A stretch of DNA of 37,178 bases from Candidatus Oleihabitans oleiphilus. GTDB lineage: Bacteria; Atribacterota; Phoenicimicrobiia; Phoenicimicrobiales; Stramentimicrobiaceae. A program made the translations under genes and the position numbers. The stretch lies in NCBI GenBank assembly GCA_018054125.1, contig JAGPKD010000006.1, forward strand, positions 1-37,178, given 5' to 3'. Numbering within the stretch: the stretch's first letter is position 1; the number at the start of each line of letters is the position of its first letter. Below the pieces are notes generated by a model. The model was given only the letters and a program-made list of their open reading frames with translations, was not told the DNA's origin and did no database searches. This document shows positions 25,857-34,356 of this stretch, piece after piece.

Positions 25857-27117
25857 TAGTAATAATGATGATTTAAAAGATAAGATCATTTCCTTGCTTG
25901 CTCAATATCCTTTTACTTATTCACTTTTTCAAAACTTTGGTAATTTTTATTTTAGAAAATCAGATCGAAGTTTCCTGTTCTGGTTGCAATTTTTTACTCA
26001 ACAGCTGGAAAATGCCTACCAAAGAAAAAAACCAGTAGTGTGGACTAATATATTTACTCCTTCTGAATTACTTTATGCCCTGGATGTTATCCCTATCTAT
26101 CCGGAAATGATTTCTGCTTCAGTGGCTTCTATTGGTCTGGCAAATTATTTTATTGAGAAGGCTGAATCAAACTTTTATTTACCCGATTTGTGTTCTTTTT
26201 ATCGAGTGGCCAGTGGAATGTATTTAAGAAATTGTCTTCCCAAACCTGATCTGGTAATTTCTACTTCCCTATTATGTGATGGTTCGGTCAGGTTTTTTCA
26301 AAATGTCAGTCGTTATTATCATTGTGATTATTTCTTAATCGATCCTTCCTATGAAGAGAATGAAAAGAGTTTGATTTATCTAACAAGGGAATTAGAAAGT
26401 TTGGGAAAATGGGTGAGCGAAAGAACAGACCGGGAATTTTCTCTAAATACATTTCGAAATAGCTTAGCCTTAGCTAATGAAAGCAGGTTAATAATTCAAA
26501 AAATTAACCAATTAAGAGAGAACTCCCCAGCTCCTTTATCAGGTTGGAATGCCTTAGCTTACCAATTGTATATGTATTTTTCCTCTTTAGGTTCTGAGGC
26601 GGGATTAGAATTTTATGAAATATTATCTCAGGAAGTAGAAAAACATGTTGCTCAAGGGGAAGGGGTTATTAACCAGGAAAAGGCTCGGGTGCTCTGGCTT
26701 CATCAGTTGAGACCTTATTATCCCAATATTATCTGGCAAGCCCTGTTAGATTATGACACGGTTATTGCTTTTGAAGAAATAAGTCAGGTATGGTGGCCAG
26801 AATATAATCTGGCAGAACCTTTTTTAGGCCTGGCAAAAAAGATACTTACCAATCCTGGAACAGGGCCGATAAATCGTCGCATCTCCTCTATTTTGAACTT
26901 AATAGAGAAATATCATATTGATGGAGCTATTCATTTTAATCAAAGGGGATGTCGTCAGAGTTGTGGGGGTGCTCCTTTGATTAAAGAATTTTTGAAAATG
27001 AAGAAAATACCCATGCTTATTCTTGATGGAGATGGTATTGATGCTCGTAATTATTCAGAGGGACAAACTAAAACAAGATTAGAAGCTTTTTTGGAGATAA
27101 TAAGTCAAAAAAATTGA
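25849..27117 (+). CDS. Second 2-hydroxyacyl-CoA dehydratase-family subunit
   Basis: A 422-residue partner of the preceding subunit with the same fold. C115 (DLCSFYRV), C143 (LLCDGSVRF) and C368 (FNQRGCRQSCGG) occupy the same pattern and spacing (28 residues between the first two) as C64, C92 and C323 of its neighbour, so both could hold a three-Cys [4Fe-4S] cluster. The first Cys of the neighbour (CSYTPEE) is replaced by Asn67 (TNIFTPSEL). The start is TTG at 25849 with GGAGG nine bases upstream, inside the end of the previous gene, indicating coupling. It ends with DGDGIDARNYSEGQTKTR. Confidence 0.8.
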   Translation: MDNSNNDDLKDKIISLLAQYPFTYSLFQNFGNFYFRKSDRSFLFWLQFFTQQLENAYQRKKPVVWTNIFTPSELLYALDVIPIYPEMISASVASIGLANYFIEKAESNFYLPDLCSFYRVASGMYLRNCLPKPDLVISTSLLCDGSVRFFQNVSRYYHCDYFLIDPSYEENEKSLIYLTRELESLGKWVSERTDREFSLNTFRNSLALANESRLIIQKINQLRENSPAPLSGWNALAYQLYMYFSSLGSEAGLEFYEILSQEVEKHVAQGEGVINQEKARVLWLHQLRPYYPNIIWQALLDYDTVIAFEEISQVWWPEYNLAEPFLGLAKKILTNPGTGPINRRISSILNLIEKYHIDGAIHFNQRGCRQSCGGAPLIKEFLKMKKIPMLILDGDGIDARNYSEGQTKTRLEAFLEIISQKN

Positions 27118-27240
27118 CCTTAATTTAAATAATATAATATTCTAGTACAGTATCCCTCTCCCTTAGAAGGGAGAGGTAAGGTGAGGGTGATGAATAGTTA
27201 ATAGTTATCAGTTTACAGTTAACTGTTTTCAGATAAAAGA

Positions 27241-27521
27241 TGTGGGTATAAGTGAATGAGATTGCTTCGTCGCTTCGCTCCTCGCAATGACAAAATCGTA
27301 TATCGTTAAAATTAGTCGTTAGTATCTGGCATTTAGTTTGCCTATTGCTCATTACTTATTACTGGTTACTTATTACTGAATTGGCTCCTCGCAATGACAA
27401 AATAGTATACCGTATTACGTATAACGTATATCGTTGAAATACAGTTGCTAGTCGGAATGTAATTCAGGGGTTCTCAAGGGAAACACCCCGTCCCTTTGGG
27501 ATACCCCTCTCAAGAGGGGAA
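27241..27521 (+). repeat. Direct duplication, copy 1
   Basis: About 281 bases repeated at 27857-28138 with an offset of 616-617 bases, four substitutions and one extra G. The near identity points to a recent tandem duplication or gene conversion. Confidence 0.9.
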
Positions 27522-27723
27522 ACTTCCCCTGAATATCTTGTTTATGAAACAAGATAGATTTTCTTTGAATATATTTTTCTTTATTTTTTACTAGCATTTA
27601 AACTATATACTAAATACTAGATACTCAATACTAATAGAAGAGGGGTCTCAGGGGAGGTTTCCCCTGAATATAAGAATTGTTATGAACTTTCGATATTATA
27701 TGAGATAAACTACCAAAGAAAAA

Positions 27724-27801
27724 TGTCATTGCGAGCCTGCCACTTGCCTCTTAACACCAGTTAAGGGGCAAGGGGCAGGCGTGGCAATCTCATACTATTA
27801 T
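27724..27801 (+). repeat. Large imperfect palindrome ending in ATTGCGAGCC/GGCGTGGCAAT
   Basis: GCCTGCC, CTTGCC and TTAAC on the left pair with GTTAA, GGCAAG and GGCAGGC on the right, closed by ATTGC/GCAAT. Repeats with these ends are scattered in many bacterial genomes as MITE-like units. Confidence 0.75.
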
Positions 27802-27856
27802 TGCCCGCATCTTTGGTCTGAAAACTGATAACTAAAGGCCATCTTACAATTAATTC

Positions 27857-28138
27857 TGTGGGTATAAGTGGATGAGATTGCTTCGTCGCTTTGCTCCTCG
27901 CAATGACAAAGTCGTATATCGTTAAAATTAGTCGTTAGTATCTGGCATTTAGTTTGCCTATTGCTCATTACTTATTACTGGTTACTTATTACTGAATTCG
28001 CTCCTCGCAATGACAAAATAGTATACCGTATTACGTATAACGTATATCGTTGAAATACAGTTGCTAGTCGGAATGTAATTCAGGGGTTCTCAAGGGAAAC
28101 ACCCCGTCCCTTTGGGGATACCCCTCTCAAGAGGGGAA
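27857..28138 (+). repeat. Direct duplication, copy 2
   Basis: Second copy of 27241-27521. After the shared part the two units differ: this one continues with TATCGGAATTGC and CTCTCCCTT modules before rejoining the TATCTTG hairpin module at 28293. Confidence 0.9.
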
Positions 28139-28468
28139 TTATCCCCTTGATTATCGGAATTGCTAGGCAATTTCGATATTTTAAAAGTTTTATCCTTAAT
28201 GTAGATAATATACTAGTACAATATCCCTCTCCCTTAGAAGGGAGAGGGGAGGGTGAGGGTGATGATGAGGGGTTTCAGGGGATACCTCCCCTGAATATCT
28301 TGCTTATGAAACAAGATAGCATTTTCTTTAAATATATTTTTCTTTATTTTTTACTAGCATTTAAACTATATACTGAATACTAGATACTCAATACTAATAG
28401 AAGAGGGGTTTCAGGGGATACCTCCCCTGAATATGTTCTAAGGAAAAAATAATAGAGGAAGAAATAAA

Positions 28469-29236
28469 ATGGTAGTAGCTGGTATAGATGTAGGTGCGGT
28501 AACAACTAAAATAGTAGTAATGAATGAACAGCAAATAGAAGGTTCTCTGGTGGCCAAAAGTGGTGTGAACATTGAAAAGACCGTAAGAAATTATTTTGAG
28601 GAAGTATTACAGAATGCTGGTTATCAGCTAAAAGAGGTCAGTAAGATTGTCTCAACAGGTTATGGCAGAGCAAGTGTTCCCTTTGCCCATAAAAGTGTCA
28701 CCGAGATTACCTGTCATGCTAAAGGTGCTCATTGGTTAAATCCTTCCGTACGTACTGTAATTGATATTGGGGGACAGGATAGTAAAGTTATTTCAATTTC
28801 AGAGCAGGGGCAGGTAATTGACTTTATGATGAATGATAAATGTGCTGCCGGGACGGGACGTTTTTTAGAGGTAATGGCTCAGGTACTTGAGGTAAATCTG
28901 GAAGAGTTAGGCAGACTTTCTCTGCAATCAAGAAAGAAAGTTCATATCAGCTCTATGTGTACCGTTTTTGCCGAATCTGAGGTTATTTCATTGATTGCAG
29001 ATGGCTGCCAAAAAGAGGATATTATTCGTGGATTGCATGAGGCCATTACCAATCGTATATATTCATTAGCTGCTCGCTTGTCTATTCAGGATACCATAGC
29101 TTTAACTGGTGGAGTTGCTAAAAATAAAGGAATGATTCTGGCCTTTCGAAATAAAATTAAGAAAAAGTTTTACTTACCACCTGATCCTCAGATAGTAGGG
29201 GCTATCGGCGCTGCTCTTATCGCCCAGAATATATAA
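28469..29236 (+). CDS. 2-hydroxyacyl-CoA dehydratase activator (HgdC/FldI-type ATPase)
   Basis: A 255-residue ASKHA-fold ATPase. GIDVGAVTTKIVV (residues 5-17) is the phosphate-1 loop, TVIDIGGQDSK the second loop and ALTGGVAKN the adenosine loop. C125 (NDKCAAGTGRF) and C164 (SSMCTVFAESE) are the ligands that, from two subunits, hold one [4Fe-4S] cluster between them. The protein injects one electron, driven by ATP, into the dehydratase. The length is typical (about 260). The dehydratase subunits are 1.35 kb upstream, behind the repeat island. The start ATG has AGGAAG upstream. Confidence 0.92.
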   Translation: MVVAGIDVGAVTTKIVVMNEQQIEGSLVAKSGVNIEKTVRNYFEEVLQNAGYQLKEVSKIVSTGYGRASVPFAHKSVTEITCHAKGAHWLNPSVRTVIDIGGQDSKVISISEQGQVIDFMMNDKCAAGTGRFLEVMAQVLEVNLEELGRLSLQSRKKVHISSMCTVFAESEVISLIADGCQKEDIIRGLHEAITNRIYSLAARLSIQDTIALTGGVAKNKGMILAFRNKIKKKFYLPPDPQIVGAIGAALIAQNI

Positions 29237-29266
29237 TTTGAACTAAACTATTATTAAGCAAAAAAT

Positions 29267-30346
29267 ATGAAAAATTGGGTAAAATATAATATTTCAATAA
29301 AAAATTTAGTTATTATTTTTATTATTGTTACTGCCGGATTAGTTTTAACCGAGATTTCTAAAGTAAAGATACCTACTTCTTATTATCAAACGCAGCTTGA
29401 AGCTGCCAGGATTATGATGGATTCCTTGTCGGTTATTAGAGAGGAAAGAGAAAAAAGGGGGATTCCAATTGATACAAAAATAGATCCTAATAAAACGGGT
29501 ATCATTGGAGAAGAATATACTCCTTTAACTACCACTCTAGGGAATCTGGAGGCCAAGAGAACCTCTGCTAATCCTGATTTTGCTGCTTTGATGGTAAAAT
29601 ATTTTCAGCAAGCTGGTTTGAAAGAAGGTGATATTGTTGCTATTGGCGCCAGTGGTTCTTTTCCTGGTTTAATTATTGCTACCCTATCTGCCGGTAAGGC
29701 AATGAATATTACCCCCTTAATTATCTACTCTATTGGAGCCTCAGAATATGGCGCCACCATTCCTACCTTCACCTTTATTGATATGTTAAAAATTTTAAAT
29801 GAAAAAGAGCTACTGCCCTATAAATTATTGGCTGTTTCTATGGGTGGAAACAACGACCAGGCAGAAGCAATGTTTTATCCAGATGCTAAAGAACTCATAA
29901 TGGATATTGCCCAGTCGGCAGATACTACTTTTATTAATGTAACTAATTTGGCGGAAAATATTCAAAAAAGAATGGAATTATATCAGGAAGCAGCAGCAAA
30001 TAAGGCCATTTCTCTTTTGGTCAATATTGGTGGGGCATCGCCTAATTATGGTAATACCACTGCTTCTATTACCTATCCCAATGGTCTGGTAATAAATGGT
30101 CCTGAAATCCCTGCTCACCCTGAACGTGGTCTGATTTTTGAGTTCCAGGCCTTAGAAATTCCAGTAATTCATCTTTTAAATATCCGTGATTTAGCTTTAA
30201 AAAATGGTATTCCTATTGACCCGGTTCCTTTGCCTGAGATAGGTCGATCAGAAGTATTTTTTGAATACAGGTATCAAAAATGGATTATTATATTCACTAT
30301 TTTTATTGCTCTAGTCTATCTGATTTTCTTAAAAAGAATAAAATGA
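29267..30346 (+). CDS. Poly-gamma-glutamate system protein (PgsW-like)
   Basis: A 359-residue membrane-anchored protein with hydrophobic segments at both ends (residues 10-26, LVIIFIIVTAGLVLTEI; 338-355, WIIIFTIFIALVYLIFL). The middle part has repeated Gly-rich turns (VAIGASGSFPGLIIATLSAGKA; VNIGGASPNYGNTT) and matches my memory of the PgsW/TIGR04332 family, which accompanies poly-gamma-glutamate synthesis genes. No pgsB, pgsC or pgsA is in the window, so that role is doubtful here. It starts 30 bases after the activator gene. The start lacks a strong ribosome site. Confidence 0.6.
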   Translation: MKNWVKYNISIKNLVIIFIIVTAGLVLTEISKVKIPTSYYQTQLEAARIMMDSLSVIREEREKRGIPIDTKIDPNKTGIIGEEYTPLTTTLGNLEAKRTSANPDFAALMVKYFQQAGLKEGDIVAIGASGSFPGLIIATLSAGKAMNITPLIIYSIGASEYGATIPTFTFIDMLKILNEKELLPYKLLAVSMGGNNDQAEAMFYPDAKELIMDIAQSADTTFINVTNLAENIQKRMELYQEAAANKAISLLVNIGGASPNYGNTTASITYPNGLVINGPEIPAHPERGLIFEFQALEIPVIHLLNIRDLALKNGIPIDPVPLPEIGRSEVFFEYRYQKWIIIFTIFIALVYLIFLKRIK

Positions 30347-30667
30347 AGGTGGCAGGAAAAAGAAAGAACAAAAAATATTAATTAATAAAAAAATAAGTTG
30401 ATTTTTGAGGCTTATATCTTTAAAATGTTGATAATTAACTTCAATTAGATTGAAAATACAGGCTTTAGTTGAAAAAAAATGATTAAAAATAATAAAGTAA
30501 GAACGAAAATCAGTTGCGTGGATTTACTCTGGTTCTGTTAAATCAAACCAAACATCTCCAGGAATTTATTGCTGAGTGGGAGTAAGAAAAAAAATCTCTA
30601 TGTATATGGTAATGTATATGGTAAATTTCGAAGAAATTTTAACACTATTAAAAGAGGATTTGTGATT
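30347..30667 (+). other. Gap before the symporter pair
   Basis: 321 bases, very AT-rich. A short open frame (about 30497-30585, ending LQEFIAEWE) has no good start codon and is not convincing. No clear promoter or repeat module was found; transcription of the symporter pair may begin here. Confidence 0.5.
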
Positions 30668-30850
30668 ATGAATAGAATAGATTTAAAGCCTATAAAGCGA
30701 CCTTTAATAATTTTCTTAATCCTTATTTTATTAAGCTTAACGGTTCCTTTTTTATTACCTGCTACTTTCTTAGGTGCCTATCTATGCTGGATAATTTTAT
30801 CACTCATAGCTATTATCTATGGGCTAATAGTAATAGGAGGAAGCAAGTGA
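30668..30850 (+). CDS. Small two-helix membrane protein, symporter accessory subunit
   Basis: 60 residues: a basic N terminus (MNRIDLKPIKRP) then two hydrophobic segments (LIIFLILILLSLTVPFLL; AYLCWIILSLIAIIYGLIVI). Its stop overlaps the GTG start of the symporter (GTGA at 30847-30850). Small partner proteins of this kind accompany several sodium:solute symporters (for example YhdT beside PanF). The frame is open to 30569, but AGAGG lies 10 bases before ATG 30668 and the upstream part is not protein-like; GTG 30662 is an alternative start. Family assignment is inferred from context. Confidence 0.7.
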   Translation: MNRIDLKPIKRPLIIFLILILLSLTVPFLLPATFLGAYLCWIILSLIAIIYGLIVIGGSK

Positions 30851-32262
30851 ACTATTCTGCTATCATGCTGGGAGGAATGTTAATATGGTTTCTGGCAGGT
30901 TGTATCATTTCTTATTTTGCTAAAAAAAGAACAGGGCCAGGAATTTCCGAATACTTTATTGCTAATCGTACTATTGGTGGTTTTGTTTCTGCTATGACTT
31001 ATAGTGCCACCACCTATAGTTCCTTTATGATGGTAGGATTGGTGGGAATGACTTATGCTACGGGAATCAGTGCCATGGGGTTTGAGTTATCTTATTTGAT
31101 GGGGACCATTTTATTGTTAGTGTTATTTGCCCCCTATTTCTGGACCATAGCCAAAAAATATGAGTGTATATCACCAATGGAGTTACTGAGCAAGGTTTAT
31201 AAGAGCCACCTGATAGGTGGAATAGCCACTATTTTTTCCCTGATAATGTTAATTCCCTATATGTCAGTTCAGTTTACCGGTATTGGTTATCTAATGGAGA
31301 CTTTAACCGGTATTCCCTATCGGGTTAGTGTTTTTATAACCTTAATTATTATATTGGTCTTTACCCTCTGGGCTGGTATGCGTTCTGTTGCCTGGACCGA
31401 TTGCCTGCAATCTATTATTATGTTAGTATCTTCCCTTCTACTTTTATATTATATAGTAAATCATTTTTTGGGAGGTTTTGGCCAATTCTTTCAGGTTATA
31501 CAAACAGAGCATACTGATTTATTAGCTGCAAATAAAATGCCTTATCAAAGGTTTTTGGGTTTGACTGTTCCCTGGTTATTTTTTGCCTTAACCAATCCTC
31601 AGGTAAATCAGCGCATGTTTATACCCCGAGATGAAAAGAGTCTCAAAACAATGATTACTGGCTTTGCTATCTTCGGTTTAATCTATACTCTTATTGTGGT
31701 TCATATAGGTTTAGCAGCCAGACATATCTTACCCGGAGTAACCAATACTGATTTGATTACCCCCTTGCTATTAGCAAAAATTCCGGTTATTTTGGCTCTT
31801 TTTGTTTTTTTGGGAATAGTAGCTGCCTCTGTATCTACCCTAAATTCTATCATTCTTACCTTAAGTTCTATGTGTACCGTAGATATATACAGTCAATTAT
31901 TAGAAGCAGATGAAAAGAAACAATTATTATTTGGTAAAATTATGGTGCCTGTTATTGCTGTTTTAGCCTTTTTCTTTTCTTTAGGGAAGTTTGGTATTAT
32001 TGTGGAATTATCAGTAATGTCCTCTGCTGGGTTACTGGCTTTAGCTCCCAGTTATTTTGGGATTTTTTGGCCTAAGAGAGATTTAATAGCCGCTCTGAGC
32101 AGTATTATCGTAGGGGGACTAACTACCATTATCATGTATTTCACAGGCTATTATCCTTTAGGTATCTGGCCTGGAGTATGGTGTATTATCTTATCTACTA
32201 TTATTTTTATAGTGATAAGTATAATAAGGTCCTCGTCCTCCCACAGTTATAAGTATAATTGA
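30847..32262 (+). CDS. Sodium:solute symporter family protein
   Basis: A 471-residue SSS-family (LeuT-fold) transporter with about 12-13 hydrophobic helices. SEYFIANRTIGGFVSAMTYSATTYSSFMMVGLVG is the typical first discontinuous helix region with the Na-site residues; the long hydrophilic loop near residue 210 (QTEHTDLLAANKMPYQRF) is also family-like. The start is GTG at 30847, with AGGAGG six bases upstream, and not the ATG at 30784, which lies inside the small accessory gene and lacks a ribosome site. The substrate is unknown; pantothenate-, proline- or acid-type transport are all possible. Confidence 0.88.
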   Translation: MNYSAIMLGGMLIWFLAGCIISYFAKKRTGPGISEYFIANRTIGGFVSAMTYSATTYSSFMMVGLVGMTYATGISAMGFELSYLMGTILLLVLFAPYFWTIAKKYECISPMELLSKVYKSHLIGGIATIFSLIMLIPYMSVQFTGIGYLMETLTGIPYRVSVFITLIIILVFTLWAGMRSVAWTDCLQSIIMLVSSLLLLYYIVNHFLGGFGQFFQVIQTEHTDLLAANKMPYQRFLGLTVPWLFFALTNPQVNQRMFIPRDEKSLKTMITGFAIFGLIYTLIVVHIGLAARHILPGVTNTDLITPLLLAKIPVILALFVFLGIVAASVSTLNSIILTLSSMCTVDIYSQLLEADEKKQLLFGKIMVPVIAVLAFFFSLGKFGIIVELSVMSSAGLLALAPSYFGIFWPKRDLIAALSSIIVGGLTTIIMYFTGYYPLGIWPGVWCIILSTIIFIVISIIRSSSSHSYKYN

Positions 32263-32661
32263 GAAAAAAAGGGGGATTATTTCCGAAGTAAGCAAAAGTA
32301 TCTTTCTAGACAATTTATAAATTCATACCTTCTTTTATATTTTTGCCTGATTTCTAAAAAAGTAGAAAATAATACCATTTTGTGTTAAATTAGTGTATAA
32401 TTTTTAACTATAATTTTTAACTATAAAAATCCCTGCTCAACTGCTTAAGCTAAGTAAAAAATATATTATTTGAATTATAGGAATTTCAAAAAATTTTCAA
32501 TACTATGAAATAATTTTATTTAAATAAGGAATAAAATATGCTAATATATTTTGATACCTTACCCCAACCATCTCCCTTCAGAAGAGAGGGTAGGGAGAGA
32601 AGAAGTTAACGTAAGATGAGATTACCAGAAAGATGAAAGATTAAGTAAAGGAGAATATGGT
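32263..32661 (+). other. Intergenic region before the beta-CASP gene
   Basis: 399 bases without a gene. It holds a diverged copy (about 32478-32506) of the TATCGGAATTT/AAATTCTGATA hairpin seen intact at 37038-37070, a tandem ATTTTTAACTATA duplication (about 32398-32424), and a diverged CTCCCTT/GAGAGGG module (32563-32605). Confidence 0.6.
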
Positions 32662-34326
32662 ATGAAGATTAGTTTTTTAGGTGCCAATCGTCTGGTATCC
32701 GGTTCATGCTATCTTATTCAAACTAAATATAAGAAGTTTTTAATTGATTGTGGTTTATTTCGGGGAGAAGAAACAATTACTCGCTTGAATTACTTGCCTT
32801 TTTCTTTTCGGCCAGAAGAAATAGATTTTGTTATTCTGACCCATGCCCATATTGACCATTGTGGTCGAATTCCAGAGTTGTATAAAGAAGGATTTCGTGG
32901 GCCAGTATATTGTACCAAGTCTACTATGGAACTTTGTGCTATTATGCTTCCTGATAGTGGTCAGATTCAGGAAGAAGATGCTGAAGAAGAGAACCAAAGG
33001 AGACTTAGAACAGGAGAACCTTTTATTGAACCACTCTATAGTATCGAAGATGCTTTAGATTCTCTGTTACTATTTCGAGGCGTACCTTATCAGTATAAAA
33101 TTAATATTGATGAAAATATTAGTTTTCGGCTGCAAGATGCTGGACATGTTTTAGGTTCAGCTTCTATTGAATTATGGATAAAGGAAGATGGGAAAACTTG
33201 TAAGTGGCTATTTTCAGGGGATATTGGCAGAAAAAATAAACCATTTTTAAAAAATCCACAACGTATTAAAGAAGCAGACTATATAGTTATTGAATCAACC
33301 TATGGTGCTAGGAAACATCGTCCTTATCGTCAAGAAGTGAAAAAGTTTTTTGCTATTATTGATAAAACCTTAAAAAGAGGAGGAGATGTTGTTATACCGG
33401 CTTTCGCTTTACAGCGAGCCCAGGATATTATATACGAATTAAGTCACTATTACAATTTGCAGATAAAGCAGTTAAATGGTAAGAATAAAAAATTGAAAAA
33501 GATAAAATTTTATCTTGACAGTCCTTTAGCTATTGCTGCCACTAAAATATATCGTAATAATCCTCAAGATTTTGCTTTTAAGAATCTAAAGATTATGGAA
33601 CAAAGAAATCAGTTACTTGATTTTCAATCTCTAAGGATGACCAGCACCAGCAAGGCTTCCAAACAGATAAGTCGTTCTAAAAGGAGTAAAATTATTATTT
33701 CAGCGAGTGGGATGTGTGATGGAGGCCGAATTCAATATCACCTGAAGGAACATCTCTGGGAAAAAAAGTCTTCCATCATTTTTGTGGGATATCAAGCTGA
33801 AGGTACCCTGGGCAAGAGAATAGTTAGTGGTGAGAAATGCTTAGATATTATGGATGAAATGGTTGATGTAAAAGCAGAAATTTATCATCTTGATGGTTTC
33901 TCCTCTCATGGTGATCGGGAGGAATTATTATGGTGGATAAAGGGGTTGCAAAACAAACCAAAAAAGGTATTTGTAGTACATGGAGAAAAAGAAGAATCAG
34001 AATCTTTTGCCAAACTTATCAAGCAGGAATTAACTTTTGATACTCATATACCAGTTATTGGCGAGACATTTCTAATTAATGATAATCAAATTATTACCCA
34101 GGGTATGATAAAAAATAGTAACAAGGAAGGGCAACTGGATGAGATTTTAACTGACCTTAATACTATTAAACACAAATTTCATCTTTTACTAACGGAAATG
34201 GAACTTTCCAGTGCAGAATATGAACAGGAGACTTTGTGGAATAAAATAAAGCAAGAATTAGACCAGTTACAAAAAGATATTCGAAGAGTAAAACATTTAA
34301 TTAAAGAAAATGAATTAGAGGTATAG
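32662..34326 (+). CDS. Beta-CASP metallo-beta-lactamase-fold ribonuclease
   Basis: 554 residues. The zinc motif HAHIDH (H61, H63, D65, H66) lies in ILTHAHIDHCGRIPELY; AGHVLGSASIELW and FSGDIGRK give further ligands. The beta-CASP insert runs from about residue 205 (IVIESTYGARKH) to SASGMCDGGRIQYHL. DGFSSHGDREELLWW and VVHGEKEES are the closing motifs (motif C His). The family (CPSF73/YSH1-like, COG1236) cleaves RNA. A coiled C-terminal tail of about 70 residues follows the catalytic part. AAAGGAG precedes the ATG. It is the first of three closely spaced genes; the next starts 30 bases on. Confidence 0.9.
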   Translation: MKISFLGANRLVSGSCYLIQTKYKKFLIDCGLFRGEETITRLNYLPFSFRPEEIDFVILTHAHIDHCGRIPELYKEGFRGPVYCTKSTMELCAIMLPDSGQIQEEDAEEENQRRLRTGEPFIEPLYSIEDALDSLLLFRGVPYQYKINIDENISFRLQDAGHVLGSASIELWIKEDGKTCKWLFSGDIGRKNKPFLKNPQRIKEADYIVIESTYGARKHRPYRQEVKKFFAIIDKTLKRGGDVVIPAFALQRAQDIIYELSHYYNLQIKQLNGKNKKLKKIKFYLDSPLAIAATKIYRNNPQDFAFKNLKIMEQRNQLLDFQSLRMTSTSKASKQISRSKRSKIIISASGMCDGGRIQYHLKEHLWEKKSSIIFVGYQAEGTLGKRIVSGEKCLDIMDEMVDVKAEIYHLDGFSSHGDREELLWWIKGLQNKPKKVFVVHGEKEESESFAKLIKQELTFDTHIPVIGETFLINDNQIITQGMIKNSNKEGQLDEILTDLNTIKHKFHLLLTEMELSSAEYEQETLWNKIKQELDQLQKDIRRVKHLIKENELEV

Positions 34327-34356
34327 CAGATCATATGCCTTTGGGAAGGAAAATAG

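Larger units (their letters stand above)
27118..28468 (+). repeat. 1.35-kb repeat island with an internal direct duplication
   Basis: No gene is visible; short open frames here are repeat translations. Contents: CTCTCCCTT modules (27151-27190; 28222-28262); two ATTGCTTCGTCGC...CGCAATGAC modules (27257-27294; 27873-27910); AAGGGAAACACC modules (27465-27521; 28081-28138); hairpins TATCTTGTTT/AAACAAGATA (27534-27556; 28296-28318) and TATCGGAATTGC/GCAATTTCGATA (28152-28178); a GTCATTGCGAGCC...GGCAATCTC palindrome (27724-27801); 7-bp-period arrays (27604-27632; 28367-28395); and CAGGGG hairpins. It lies between two dehydratase subunits and their activator. Confidence 0.88.

Noticed and set aside
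27125-27352. Open frame on the minus strand containing CHCEERSDEAI
   Set aside because: This is the well-known translation of an ATTGCTTCGTCGC-type repeat, not a gene.
27241-28138. CRISPR array
   Set aside because: Two long copies of a 281-base unit and palindromic modules; there are no regular short repeats with unique spacers and no cas genes.
28147-28383. 78-codon open frame
   Set aside because: It lies entirely in repeat modules and has no family features.
30497-30585. Short frame ending LQEFIAEWE
   Set aside because: It looks slightly protein-like but has no ATG or ribosome site, and is only about 28 codons long.
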